DNA of 64,000 nt from Methanobrevibacter sp. (GTDB lineage: Archaea > Methanobacteriota > Methanobacteria > Methanobacteriales > Methanobacteriaceae), in assembly GCF_017539065.1 (NCBI RefSeq), contig NZ_JAFYHP010000016.1, positions 62,001 to 126,000 of the forward strand, written 5' to 3'. The first letter of the stretch is position 1, and every line of letters begins with the position of its first letter. Below are positions 1-8,337 of this stretch, piece after piece. Below the pieces are notes generated by a model, which was not told where the DNA came from, ran no database searches, and saw nothing but the letters and a program-made list of their open reading frames with translations. Both the position numbers and the translations under genes were made by a program.

Positions 1-529
1 TTGCATCGATGCCTGTGAACTCACGTCCTCCATATATGCTTGTATCAAACCAGCAATATCCTTTTTCGGTTTCAATGACCGTCTTGTCGGGTGCATCATC
101 AGGATGGGCAACATATCTTCTTTTTGCATCAATTCCAATGACAACCGCCTGTGATCCGACAACCTTTGAAGCTTCTGTTAGCAATTCCGGATTTTTAATT
201 GCTGCAGTATTGGTTGAGCATTTATCCGCTCCGGCTTTAAGCATGTTAATGTAATCCTCAACCTTTCTAATTCCTCCACCTACACAAATCGGCATGAATA
301 CGTTTTCCGTCAATCTATCGATTACATCTGCCATTGTGGCTCTTCTTTCATGTGAAGCGGTGATGTCAAGCACGACGATTTCGTCTGCACCCTCTTCGTA
401 GTAACGAGTTGCTAAATCCACTGGGTTTCCAGCATATTTGATTTCTTTAAATTCGACTCCTTTAACAACACGCCCTTCAGGAACCTGTAAATCACAATCT
501 AGACAAGGAATTATTCTTTTAGTTAACAT
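1..529 (-). CDS. hisF: Imidazole glycerol phosphate synthase subunit HisF (3' end outside window)
   Basis: Reading the reverse strand from an ATG at 529 gives [20 protein letters not shown] and then a continuous frame to base 1, so the C-terminus is missing. This is the HisF cyclase (TIM barrel) that, with HisH, makes imidazole glycerol phosphate and AICAR in histidine synthesis. Support comes from the N-terminal KRIIPCLD signature with its catalytic Asp near residue 11, the phosphate-binding stretch around VCVGGGIR, and the [12 protein letters not shown] segment. The frame has no break over 176 codons. It is followed by secG in the same orientation with a gap of about 48 bp. Assignment is secure. 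Confidence 0.95.
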   Translation of the reverse strand, partial: MLTKRIIPCLDCDLQVPEGRVVKGVEFKEIKYAGNPVDLATRYYEEGADEIVVLDITASHERRATMADVIDRLTENVFMPICVGGGIRKVEDYINMLKAGADKCSTNTAAIKNPELLTEASKVVGSQAVVIGIDAKRRYVAHPDDAPDKTVIETEKGYCWFDTSIYGGREFTGIDA

Positions 530-577
530 GTTAATCAAAATTTATAAAAAAAGTAGTATATTTGTTTAAGAATATTC

Positions 578-739
578 TTAAGCAGAATATCTTAAAACAA
601 AACAAAGTATCGCTAAAATAATAGTAGCAACGATAACGTGCTCAGGTGAAAGTTTTGGACCTAAACTTTCTTCATCAAAGTATCTTACTAAACCTGCACC
701 AGTTTGAGGCATAGAAATTTTATTATCTTTTTTCGCCAT
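578..739 (-). CDS. secG: Preprotein translocase subunit SecG / Sec61-beta
   Basis: A 53-residue protein starting MAKKDNKISMPQTGAGLVRY. It has a short polar N-terminus with the PQTGAGLVRYFDEE stretch typical of archaeal Sec61-beta, then one membrane helix at about residues 32-50 and almost no C-terminal tail. It is the small tail-anchored subunit of the SecYE translocon. An AGGAG-type ribosome site lies a few bases before the ATG. The length matches the archaeal family (50-60 aa). It lies between hisF and moaC on the same strand and probably has its own promoter in the AT-rich gap before moaC. Confidence 0.93.
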   Translation of the reverse strand: MAKKDNKISMPQTGAGLVRYFDEESLGPKLSPEHVIVATIILAILCFVLRYSA

Positions 740-807
740 GATAATCTCCTATAATATTAATTTATAAAAATAATGAATATACTTATTATTTTCATCATAT
801 ATAAAGT

Positions 808-1275
808 TTAAATTTTTTCCTTTTTAATAACTTTAATATCGCTTATTCGAGTATCTGGGTACTGACCGTCTTCATCTTTTTCAACAGCCTTCACCATATC
901 CCATACAGTAAGCAATGCAACGCTTACGCCAGTGATTGCTTCCATTTCAACACCAGTTTTACCTAATGTATTAACTGCACATTTTGCAATAATCTCATCC
1001 TCCTTAACATCGAAATCAAGTTCGATTCCGGTTAAAGCTAATGGATGGCAAAGCGGTATTATTGAAGAAGTATTTTTAACAGCCTGAATTCCTGCAATCT
1101 GAGCTGTTGTTAGTACATTTCCTTTTTTAATTTCTTCATTTTGAATTAAATTAATTGTATTTTTATCTAAAAATATACTTCCACTAGCTATTGCTCTTCT
1201 TTTTTGATCTGGTTTTCCACCTACTTCAACCATGTGCACTCCACTATCTGTCAAATGTGTAAACTCATCTGCCAT
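808..1275 (-). CDS. moaC: Cyclic pyranopterin monophosphate synthase MoaC
   Basis: MoaC converts the MoaA product into cyclic pyranopterin monophosphate, the second step of molybdopterin synthesis. A methanogen needs this for its Mo/W formylmethanofuran dehydrogenase. The 155-aa protein carries the family motifs IPLCHPL (residues 73-79), GKTGVEMEAITG (105-116) and a late MVKAVEK stretch with the expected catalytic Lys. A GTG at 1290 would add five residues, but ATG 1275 is preferred. It is preceded by GAAGTGATAAT, lies 4 bp after the stop of pus10, and gives the usual family N-terminus. It is probably co-transcribed with pus10 and SRP54; moeA lies elsewhere in this window. Confidence 0.95.
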   Translation of the reverse strand: MADEFTHLTDSGVHMVEVGGKPDQKRRAIASGSIFLDKNTINLIQNEEIKKGNVLTTAQIAGIQAVKNTSSIIPLCHPLALTGIELDFDVKEDEIIAKCAVNTLGKTGVEMEAITGVSVALLTVWDMVKAVEKDEDGQYPDTRISDIKVIKKEKI

Positions 1276-1279
1276 ATTA

Positions 1280-2485
1280 TCACTTCTCACTTACTTCAAT
1301 TACATCTAATTGCTCACAAATTGCATTAACGCCCAAAATTTCACTTACATTAGGATTGCTTCTTCCCTCATCACCGGAAATCAATTCCTTAATGTAAAGG
1401 CCACCTTCGGTTTTAATTTTCATACTAAATGTTTTATCGTCTATAATTTCATAGGACAGGTCAAGTACATGCTTAACACGAATCATATCAGTACGGCGTC
1501 TTAAAACTCTTAATGGAGTTTGCTGATTGATTTCATTTAATTTGGTCAACTCCTCCAATTTTTCCTCATTAAAAGCTTCGTCACACTTTACAACTGCATT
1601 ATAGACTTTATAAGTATCTGGAGAGGATTGTTTTATTTCAGCTTTTCTAGGTCTTTCACAAAGACGCAGATTATGATAAGCGGTTTTGCCCTCATTGATT
1701 TCATTGATTTCTTTTTCAAGTTTTGCCAAGTCAAGATTTCTAATTTTTGGCTCTTTAATTTCAAGCACAAACGGTCTTCCGGAACCAAGCATCAATACGT
1801 CAATGTCTTCTCTTCCAGCACCGTGGAATTTGGCTTCACGCCCTTTGGTTAATTTTAAAAAATGCTCGGAGATTAACTCTTCTACTGATTCAGGATATTG
1901 TTTTCCTGTAAAATTGCATTCTTCACAACCTCTTCCTTTGCATTTAGTGCATGGCCATTTGGTTTGAGGAATTCCTCGTTTATATTTATTATATTTTCCT
2001 TCAATATACAACGGATTAATTTGAATTCTAACTTTAGGTTCATCTATTAAATCTACGTTGAAAACTATATCTTGTCTTTCAAATTCGGCTTCTTTATCAT
2101 ATCTCTGCCAAATTCCAAGGCCTATCAGTCTATTAACTTCTTTTTTTATAGTCTCAACACTTAAGTCAAATTTTTCAGATAATTCCTCATCTCTTTTTTG
2201 AATATCTTTATCTATTTGACTTCCTACAAGAAATGTTTCAAATTCTATTCCCAATTGGTTGATTTTATCATCGATTTTTTTGTATAACTCTTCATCCAAT
2301 TTATTGAATAGATTATCGCAGATTACACAATCGACATTATCCAAATCGATGTCCAGTTCATCGCATACCTTATCGGCGCGCTCAATGTTATTGGTGCCTT
2401 CAATCGTTTTAGATAATTTGCGTCCAAGACAATGCTTGCAGATTTTACCGTTGGTTTCCTTTAAAATGTCTTCAGCTAATTTCAT
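1280..2485 (-). CDS. pus10: tRNA pseudouridine synthase Pus10
   Basis: A 401-aa archaeal Pus10, which makes pseudouridine 54 and/or 55 in the T-loop of tRNA. The N-terminal zinc module is visible as CKHC (C16, C19) and CVIC (C53, C56), followed by a THUMP-like region to about residue 170. A second Cys group, CTKC and CEEC (C179-C190), comes before the catalytic domain. The active-site Asp lies in GREDIDV (224-230), followed by GSGRPFVLEIKEP. The RRTDMIR stretch near 330 is also typical. The position after Asp reads DVLMLG, where I would expect DVRMLG; this is a small oddity. The stop of the upstream SRP54 gene is 1-2 bp away, so they form an operon. Confidence 0.93.
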   Translation of the reverse strand: MKLAEDILKETNGKICKHCLGRKLSKTIEGTNNIERADKVCDELDIDLDNVDCVICDNLFNKLDEELYKKIDDKINQLGIEFETFLVGSQIDKDIQKRDEELSEKFDLSVETIKKEVNRLIGLGIWQRYDKEAEFERQDIVFNVDLIDEPKVRIQINPLYIEGKYNKYKRGIPQTKWPCTKCKGRGCEECNFTGKQYPESVEELISEHFLKLTKGREAKFHGAGREDIDVLMLGSGRPFVLEIKEPKIRNLDLAKLEKEINEINEGKTAYHNLRLCERPRKAEIKQSSPDTYKVYNAVVKCDEAFNEEKLEELTKLNEINQQTPLRVLRRRTDMIRVKHVLDLSYEIIDDKTFSMKIKTEGGLYIKELISGDEGRSNPNVSEILGVNAICEQLDVIEVSEK

Positions 2486-2486
2486 A

Positions 2487-3830
2487 TTATCTTTGCATAA
2501 ATTGGCCCATCATACGATTCATGGACCCGCCTCTAAGACGGCCACCACGTTTTCCAATTCCTTTCATTGTCTTTTTGGTATTGTTATAATATTTCAACAA
2601 TTCCCTAACTTCACTTTCATCGACACCTGATCCGCGTGCAATTCTTCTAATGCGGGATTGCTTTATGATTTTCGGGTTCAGCATTTCCTCTTCGGTCATT
2701 GAGGACATCATGACTTTATAAGATGTCAATTTATCTTCTGTCATTTTAGATGCTTCTTTTGTAATCTTATTTCCCATACCCGGAATCATGTTTAAGACCT
2801 GCTGCATTGGACCCATACTGTTCATCATTTCAAACTGGTTTTTCATGTCCATCAATGTGAACTTACCGCTCAACATGTTGTTCATGGTTTTTTCTGCAAT
2901 GTCTTCATCAATGTTTTCCTCTGCCTTTTCAATGAGGGATTTGATGTCTCCCATTCCAAGCAATCTTGAAATGAACCTTTCTGGGTCAAAGACTTCAAAG
3001 TCATCTACTCGCTCACCGGTACCGATGAATTTGATTGGAGCTCCTGTTTCAGCTACCGCTGACATAGCTCCTCCTCCTTTTGCTGAACCGTCCAACTTTG
3101 TAATAATGATTGAACCGATGTCGGTTGCCTGTGAAAATGCTTTTGCTTGTTCACCTGCTTGCTGACCGATAGTTCCGTCAATTACTAGAATAGCTTCATT
3201 CGGATTGATGATGTCATCCAATTGGTCCATCTCAGCAATCAGGTCGGTTTCATCCTTGTGCCTTCCTGCAGTATCGAAAATAATGACTTTCCTATTTTTA
3301 AATTCTTTCAAACCTTTTTCAGCTAAATCAAGTGCGTCTTTATTGTTAGGGTCACCATACAATGGCACATCCATTTCTTCAGTCAATTGTCTTAATTGTT
3401 CATAAGCAGCTGGCCTCCATGTGTCTGTACATACTACAGCCGGATTGAACCCTTTTTTCTGTAAATATCTGCATAATTTACCAATTGTGGTAGTTTTACC
3501 TGAACCCTGAAGACCCAAGAATAAGATTTTAAAAGGCCTTTCGTTGATTTCAAGGGGAACGGTTTCACTGCCTAAAAGATTAACCATCTCTTCATAGATG
3601 ATTGTTATTACATGCTCCCTAGGAGTGATACCCTTAGGAGGCTCTTCCTCAAGAGCACGGGACTCTATTTTTTTTGATAAATCTAAAACTAATTTAATAT
3701 TAACGTCAGATTGAATTAAAGCACGTTGTATGTCTTTTACAACTTCCTTGATTGTCTTTTTATCAATTACAGACATTCCTACTAATTTTTTCATAGTATT
3801 AGTAAGATTTTCACCTAAATTTCCAAGCAT
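2487..3830 (-). CDS. srp54: Signal recognition particle GTPase SRP54
   Basis: This is the GTPase subunit of the archaeal signal recognition particle, which binds signal sequences and 7S RNA and targets ribosomes to the translocon. From the chosen start the protein has 447 residues: a helical N domain (1-95), a G domain with GLQGSGKTT at 106-114, DTAGR near 190 and TKLDG near 246, and a methionine-rich M domain from about 300 ending in [13 protein letters not shown] at 3839 is in frame, but ATG 3830 begins the canonical MLGNLGENL and the bases AAGTGAT before it look like the ribosome site. It heads an SRP54-pus10-moaC gene string. Confidence 0.96.
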   Translation of the reverse strand: MLGNLGENLTNTMKKLVGMSVIDKKTIKEVVKDIQRALIQSDVNIKLVLDLSKKIESRALEEEPPKGITPREHVITIIYEEMVNLLGSETVPLEINERPFKILFLGLQGSGKTTTIGKLCRYLQKKGFNPAVVCTDTWRPAAYEQLRQLTEEMDVPLYGDPNNKDALDLAEKGLKEFKNRKVIIFDTAGRHKDETDLIAEMDQLDDIINPNEAILVIDGTIGQQAGEQAKAFSQATDIGSIIITKLDGSAKGGGAMSAVAETGAPIKFIGTGERVDDFEVFDPERFISRLLGMGDIKSLIEKAEENIDEDIAEKTMNNMLSGKFTLMDMKNQFEMMNSMGPMQQVLNMIPGMGNKITKEASKMTEDKLTSYKVMMSSMTEEEMLNPKIIKQSRIRRIARGSGVDESEVRELLKYYNNTKKTMKGIGKRGGRLRGGSMNRMMGQFMQR

Positions 3831-3914
3831 ATAAATCACTTCATTAGAAAACTTAATTATTATATTAAGATATATTTATATTTAACAAGTTTTAATAATT
3901 TTCGTGTGAGTACT

Positions 3915-4484
3915 ATGTTAGAAGAAGTAATAAAATCATTGGAAGCGTCCCCAGTTGTTAAAAAAGGAGATTATAATTACTTTGTAAATCCTATCAGTGA
4001 TGGTGTTCCGGCAATGGACCCGTTGCTACTTAGAGAATTAGCGCTTGCTGTTCATAAGTATGCAAATTTAAATATTGATAAAATTGTAGCTGTTGAAGCA
4101 ATGGGAATACATCTGGCAACTGCACTCTCCCTTGCAACAGATATTCCTTTTGTAGTGATTCGTAAAAGACAATACGGCCTGCCTGGCGAAACAGAAGTTT
4201 ATCAAAAAACCGGTTACGGGTCATCAAACCTTTATGTCAATGATTTGCATGAAGGTGAAAAAATTTTGCTCATCGATGACGTTGTAAGTACAGGCGGAAC
4301 ATTAGTAGCATTAATTAAAACCTTAGAGGACATGGGTTTAGATTTAAAATCCGTAGTGGCCATCATTGATAAAGGCGACGGTAAAGAAATTGTTAAAAAA
4401 GAAACTGGTATAGATGTCTTATCTATTGTTAAATTAGATGTGATTGATGGTAAAGTAGTTATTGAAAGCACAATTGAAGATTAA
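3915..4484 (+). CDS. hpt: Hypoxanthine/guanine phosphoribosyltransferase (archaeal Hpt type)
   Basis: A purine salvage enzyme that joins hypoxanthine or guanine to PRPP. The 189-aa protein begins [20 protein letters not shown], the N-terminus usual for the methanogen enzymes. It has the PRPP-binding loop [13 protein letters not shown] at 118-129 and the [13 protein letters not shown] stretch at 60-73. A GTG at 3906 is in frame three codons earlier, but the family start and the GTGAG just upstream favour ATG 3915. It is divergent from SRP54 across an 84-bp AT-rich gap that must hold both promoters. Only 1 bp separates its stop from dph2, so the two are probably co-transcribed. Confidence 0.93.
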   Translation: MLEEVIKSLEASPVVKKGDYNYFVNPISDGVPAMDPLLLRELALAVHKYANLNIDKIVAVEAMGIHLATALSLATDIPFVVIRKRQYGLPGETEVYQKTGYGSSNLYVNDLHEGEKILLIDDVVSTGGTLVALIKTLEDMGLDLKSVVAIIDKGDGKEIVKKETGIDVLSIVKLDVIDGKVVIESTIED

Positions 4485-4485
4485 A

Positions 4486-5490
4486 ATGTCAATGTATAAT
4501 ATGGATTTGGACAAAGTAATCCGTAAAATAAACTCAATAGATGCAAAAACCGTAGGACTGCAATTTCCAGAAGGTTTAAAAACACAAGCGACAAAAATAG
4601 CTAAAGCCATTGAACAAGAAACTGATGCAATCGTCATTATCTCAGGAGACCCTTGTTTTGGAGCCTGTGACGTTAGCGATTGGAAAATGAAAGGCTCAGT
4701 GGATTTGATTGTTCATTATGGCCACACCCCACTCCCACTAAAATATGAAGTACCCACATTATTCATTGAAGCATACTCAAACATTGACATTAAAAAAGAT
4801 CTTGAAAAATGCCTGGAAGAATTAAAGGACTCATCAAGGATCGGACTGGTTACTACAACACAACACCTCCATCTTTTAAATGAAACAAAAGATTTCCTGG
4901 AAGACAACGGTAAAGAAGTTATCCTAGGTTCCTCCCCATCAACCCGTAAGGGACAGGTTTTGGGCTGTAACTTCTCATCCATTAAAGACCTGGAAGTTGA
5001 TGTCATACTGTTTATCGGCAGCGGAAACTTCCATCCATTAGGAATCAAACTATTTTCAAATACCCCCGTACTGGCTCTCGACCCGTATAACTCAGAAATT
5101 AGAAACATGGATGAGTTCGCAGATAGAATTTTAAGAATACGCTTTGCAAGAATTACAAAAGCAAGAAGTGCAAAAAAATGGGGGATTTTAGTATCGTCCA
5201 AAGAAGGGCAATACCGCATGATGCTTGCAAAAGAGATTAAAAAAACCCTTGAAGATGCAAAAATGGAAAGCTACATTATTTTGGTGGATAATGTCTCACC
5301 TGATGCATTGCTTCCTTACCTGGAATTAGATGCTTTTGTCGTTAGCGCATGTCCTAGAATAGCTATTGATGATTCTCAAATGTATAAAAAACCTTTATTA
5401 ACACCACAGGAATTAGAAATTGTATTGAACAAACGTGAATGGGAAAACTATCAATTAGATGAAATTTTGTTCCATGAGCGTTACAAATAG
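4486..5490 (+). CDS. dph2: Diphthamide biosynthesis enzyme Dph2 (radical 3-amino-3-carboxypropyl transferase)
   Basis: Archaeal Dph2 is an unusual radical-SAM enzyme that moves the aminocarboxypropyl group of SAM to the histidine of elongation factor 2. The 334-aa frame from ATG 4486 has three widely spaced cysteines that should bind the 4Fe-4S cluster: C61 in FGACDVSD, C160 in VLGCNFSS and C288 in VSACPRIA. Their spacing matches the archaeal homodimeric enzyme. Upstream in-frame TTG 4464-region codons lie inside hpt and are unlikely starts; ATG 4486 is 1 bp past the hpt stop. ATG codons at 4492 and 4501 cannot be excluded. Confidence 0.93.
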   Translation: MSMYNMDLDKVIRKINSIDAKTVGLQFPEGLKTQATKIAKAIEQETDAIVIISGDPCFGACDVSDWKMKGSVDLIVHYGHTPLPLKYEVPTLFIEAYSNIDIKKDLEKCLEELKDSSRIGLVTTTQHLHLLNETKDFLEDNGKEVILGSSPSTRKGQVLGCNFSSIKDLEVDVILFIGSGNFHPLGIKLFSNTPVLALDPYNSEIRNMDEFADRILRIRFARITKARSAKKWGILVSSKEGQYRMMLAKEIKKTLEDAKMESYIILVDNVSPDALLPYLELDAFVVSACPRIAIDDSQMYKKPLLTPQELEIVLNKREWENYQLDEILFHERYK

Positions 5491-5556
5491 TTTTAAATAT
5501 AAACATCAATATAATTATAATATTAAAGAAATTTTGATATTTTTGGTGATTTTAAT

Positions 5557-6126
5557 ATGAGTATAGAAAATGAAAAAATTGTAATGCCTGGAGATAAATT
5601 AGGAATTATAGAGCAATATTTACCAGGAGACGGTACTTATGATGACAATGGCGACATTAAATCAGCAGTACTTGGAAATGTTAAAATTAATCAAAAAAAG
5701 AAGGTTATTTCTGTTGTGTCAGATGCTAAACCTGCTCTTTTAAAAGTGGGAGATATTGTTTATGGTCAAATAACCGATATTAAACCTCAAAGAGCTAATG
5801 TTAAAATTGATTGTATGAAAGATAATGGCAGACCATTAGCTTTACCTTATATGGGGGCTATTCACATTTCACAAGCAAATAAAGATTATTTAGAAAAATT
5901 ATCAGATGCTTTTAGAATTGGAGACATTATTCAAGCCAAAGTAGTTAAAATAACTGGAGATAATGTTGATTTAGGAACTGTGGATGATGATTGTGGAGTC
6001 CTAAAAGCAATGTGTACCCGTTGTAGAGATTACATGCATACTACACAAAAAGAAAATGAACTTCAGTGCAATACTTGTAATAAAAAAGAAAGACGTAAAG
6101 TCTCTAAAAACTATGTTAATGATTAA
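5557..6126 (+). CDS. csl4: Exosome RNA-binding subunit Csl4
   Basis: A 189-aa cap subunit of the archaeal exosome, the 3'-to-5' RNA degradation complex. An N-terminal beta domain (MPGDKLGIIEQYLPGDGTY near 10-28) is followed by an S1 RNA-binding domain (about 62-145). A C-terminal zinc ribbon has C153, C156, C171 and C174. Length and domain order match archaeal Csl4. It starts an operon with rpoL 14 bp downstream; the gap to dph2 is 66 bp and contains TATA-like AT stretches, so it may have its own promoter. Confidence 0.93.
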   Translation: MSIENEKIVMPGDKLGIIEQYLPGDGTYDDNGDIKSAVLGNVKINQKKKVISVVSDAKPALLKVGDIVYGQITDIKPQRANVKIDCMKDNGRPLALPYMGAIHISQANKDYLEKLSDAFRIGDIIQAKVVKITGDNVDLGTVDDDCGVLKAMCTRCRDYMHTTQKENELQCNTCNKKERRKVSKNYVND

Positions 6127-6140
6127 TTAAGGTTGATAAA

Positions 6141-6419
6141 ATGGAAAATTTTGAAATTATTGAGGATAAAACTTTAGAACTCACTTTTGTTGTAAAAGAT
6201 GAAAGCCATGGAGTTTGTAATGCTTTAAGACATATCTTGATGCAAGATCCGGATGTTGAATATGCTGTTTACAATATCGATCACCCTCTTACAGGAAAAC
6301 CAGAAATGACTATCAAAACAAAAAGAGGAAAAAGACCAAGAAATGCATTAAAAAAAGCAGCTGCAGAACTCCAAAAAGAAAGTTCTGAACTTAAAAAACT
6401 TATTGACGAAGCTTTATAG
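6141..6419 (+). CDS. rpoL: DNA-directed RNA polymerase subunit L
   Basis: A 92-aa homologue of Rpb11 that pairs with subunit D as part of the alpha-like assembly platform of archaeal RNA polymerase. The family signature is clear: FVVKDESHGVCNALRHIL, then YAVYNIDHPLTGKPEMTI, then a basic helical tail ending in KKLIDEAL. Length and start are as usual. It lies between csl4 and a Nudix gene in a string of information-processing genes reading rightwards. Confidence 0.96.
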   Translation: MENFEIIEDKTLELTFVVKDESHGVCNALRHILMQDPDVEYAVYNIDHPLTGKPEMTIKTKRGKRPRNALKKAAAELQKESSELKKLIDEAL

Positions 6420-6448
6420 CTTCAAAAATTTTATTTTTATGTGATTTG

Positions 6449-6865
6449 ATGGTAAAATATAAAAATCCTTCACTTACCTGCGATATTTTTATTTATGATG
6501 ATGATTTCAATTTTATTTTGATAAAAAGAAAGAATGAACCATTTAAAGATTGCTGGGCATTACCTGGAGGATTTGTTGAATATGGTGAAAGTGTAGAAAC
6601 TGCAGCAATAAGAGAAGCAAAAGAAGAAACAAGCATTGATGTTGAACTCAAAGAGTTAGTTAATGTTTATTCGGCCCCAGATAGAGACCCAAGAGGCCAC
6701 ACTGTAACCGTTGCATATACTGCTAAAGGAGATTTAGCAACAAAAAAAGCAGATAGTGATGCAAAAGAAATTGGTATTTTTCAAATCAATGAACTAAATA
6801 AAGATGAAATTGCTTTTGACCATGCAATAATAATAAAAGACTGTTTAGAAAAAGCAAAAAAATAG
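6449..6865 (+). CDS. Nudix hydrolase
   Basis: A 138-aa Nudix protein with the complete Nudix box: Gly at the start of GGFVEYGE, a spacer, then REAKEETSI (about residues 38-60), which binds the catalytic divalent metals. The compact size and the SAPDRDPRGHTV segment recall ADP-ribose or 8-oxo-dGTP type Nudix enzymes; the substrate cannot be told from the sequence. ATG 6449 is chosen over the in-frame TTG at 6446 because GTGATTTG lies just before it. It is 29 bp after rpoL in the same direction. Confidence 0.88.
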   Translation: MVKYKNPSLTCDIFIYDDDFNFILIKRKNEPFKDCWALPGGFVEYGESVETAAIREAKEETSIDVELKELVNVYSAPDRDPRGHTVTVAYTAKGDLATKKADSDAKEIGIFQINELNKDEIAFDHAIIIKDCLEKAKK

Positions 6866-6916
6866 ATTATATTTAAATAAGTTATTCTATATATTAAGAA
6901 TAAAAAGGAGATAAAT

Positions 6917-7228
6917 ATGGAATTTTGTCCTAAATGTGGAGCAATGATGTTTCCGAGCGGAGGCATTTTAAAATGCAATACCTGCGGATATTCTGATGAA
7001 TTAGAAGATAATAATTCATATGAAGTTTCTGAAGAAATTAAAGCTAAAGAAACTGTTAAAATGGTTGGTGAAGATGTGGATGTGCTTCCAACAACAACCG
7101 AAACTTGTCCTGAATGCGGACATGATAAAGCAGTTTATAAATTATTACAAACTCGAAGTGCAGATGAAGCTCCTACAAGAATATTTACATGCACAAAATG
7201 TAAACATACTTGGAGAGCATATGACTAA
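6917..7228 (+). CDS. tfs: Transcription elongation factor S (TFS)
   Basis: A 103-aa TFS, the archaeal protein that enters the secondary channel of RNA polymerase and stimulates RNA cleavage in stalled complexes. It has two zinc ribbons: C4, C7, C20, C23 and C64, C67, C92, C95. The C-terminal ribbon carries the family motif RSADEAPT (residues 80-87) with the acidic DE pair that acts at the active site, followed by the RIFTCTKC turn. The ATG is preceded by AAAAAGGAGAT. A membrane protein gene follows after 11 bp. Confidence 0.95.
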   Translation: MEFCPKCGAMMFPSGGILKCNTCGYSDELEDNNSYEVSEEIKAKETVKMVGEDVDVLPTTTETCPECGHDKAVYKLLQTRSADEAPTRIFTCTKCKHTWRAYD

Positions 7229-7239
7229 GAGGTTTACTT

Positions 7240-8241
7240 ATGAAAAATTCTAAAGAAAAAGAGCACAGAATTTCTAATTTAAAAGAAATGATTAACAATA
7301 TCAAAGAAAGTGAAGAAATCAGATTAGATGATGAAATTCCTGAAGATGATGAGTTAATCAATTACCTTAATGAAGATTCTGGTGAATTTACAGAATTAGA
7401 AATTGATGAAGAATTCATTTATCGCCCTGGCGAAGAAGATAGTGGTGCCGTTGATTTAGAAGAAGAAGATAAACAAATTGATGAAGGATTCATCATAAAA
7501 ACTCCAAAGGTTAAAGAAACTGAAAACGAAGAAGAAGACGAAACAGAAGAATTTGAGGAAGATATTGTTGGAGATATAAGTGAAAACTTTGATAGTTTTA
7601 TTAATGCGCAAATTGGTGGAAAACCTATTTTAGCTATTGTAAGTACTGTTCTAGGTATTATTTTAATAGCAATTTCACTATTTATCTTTACTTTCCGTCG
7701 TGCCGATAGAGTTATTGATAATGTTGTTGCAGGAGAGACTAGTTTTGTATTTATTATATTTCTTGCAATTGGTGCATTGCTCATATTCTTCGGATTATAT
7801 AAGTTGCTAAATATTAAAAATCCAATTGATAATCTGATAAATAAGGCAGATTCAATTGAAGACGAAGATGACGACCAACCTAAAACACCAAAAAAGAAAA
7901 CTGAAAAACCATCCCCGAAAGTTATACCGAAAAGCGAAATTCCATTAGATAAAGACGCCTACAAGATAGGTGAATTTGATATGGAAGAAATAAGGAAAGC
8001 CCTTAAAAAACCTACTGATTCTAAAAAGAAAGCAAAAATTGAAGAAAATCTTGATGACATTCCGCCTGCAAAAGAAAAGCCACCTGAAAAAAAAGGTTTG
8101 ACTACTGAAGAAATTGAAGAAATGGAACATGACCAAGTAATTCTTGATAGTGAATCTATTGATGATATTTTTGCTGAAGTGGAAGATTTAGAGGAGTTAC
8201 CTATTATCTCTATTGATTCAGAAGATAAAGAAGAAGAATAG
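7240..8241 (+). CDS. Unknown acidic protein with two membrane helices
   Basis: A 333-aa protein of unknown role. The first 125 residues are very acidic (many Glu/Asp runs) and should be cytosolic. Two hydrophobic helices follow at about 129-151 and 168-190, joined by a short loop (RRADRVIDNVVAGE). The last 140 residues are charged, Lys/Pro-rich then acidic. I recognise no domain. The hairpin of two helices with both tails on the same side suggests a membrane anchor for cytosolic partners. It follows tfs by 11 bp and probably ends this operon, with tRNA-Arg 21 bp further on. Confidence 0.8.
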   Translation: MKNSKEKEHRISNLKEMINNIKESEEIRLDDEIPEDDELINYLNEDSGEFTELEIDEEFIYRPGEEDSGAVDLEEEDKQIDEGFIIKTPKVKETENEEEDETEEFEEDIVGDISENFDSFINAQIGGKPILAIVSTVLGIILIAISLFIFTFRRADRVIDNVVAGETSFVFIIFLAIGALLIFFGLYKLLNIKNPIDNLINKADSIEDEDDDQPKTPKKKTEKPSPKVIPKSEIPLDKDAYKIGEFDMEEIRKALKKPTDSKKKAKIEENLDDIPPAKEKPPEKKGLTTEEIEEMEHDQVILDSESIDDIFAEVEDLEELPIISIDSEDKEEE

Positions 8242-8262
8242 ATATAATTTAATTTTATTTAT

Positions 8263-8336
8263 GGGCCTGTGGTCTAGTTAGGAATGACGCAGGACTTCGG
8301 ATCCTGAGGTCGGGGGTTCAAATCCCTCCAGGTCCG
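8263..8336 (+). tRNA. tRNA-Arg (anticodon TCG)
   Basis: A 74-nt cloverleaf can be folded by eye. The acceptor stem GGGCCTG pairs with CAGGTCC, with one G-T pair and discriminator G8336. There is a short D stem (GTC/GAC). The anticodon stem CAGGA/TCCTG closes the loop CTTCGGA, giving anticodon TCG. The T stem GGGGG/CCCTC closes TTCAAAT. CCA is not encoded and there is no intron. It reads CGA-type arginine codons. The gene ends 1 bp before the stop codon of the convergent helicase gene. Confidence 0.96.
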
Positions 8337-8337
8337 C

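Noticed and set aside
8263-8336. tRNA-Arg as integration site of the element
   Set aside because: No partial tRNA copy is found at either end of the accessory region; the direct repeat and inverted arms at 13583 and 49454 give a better boundary.
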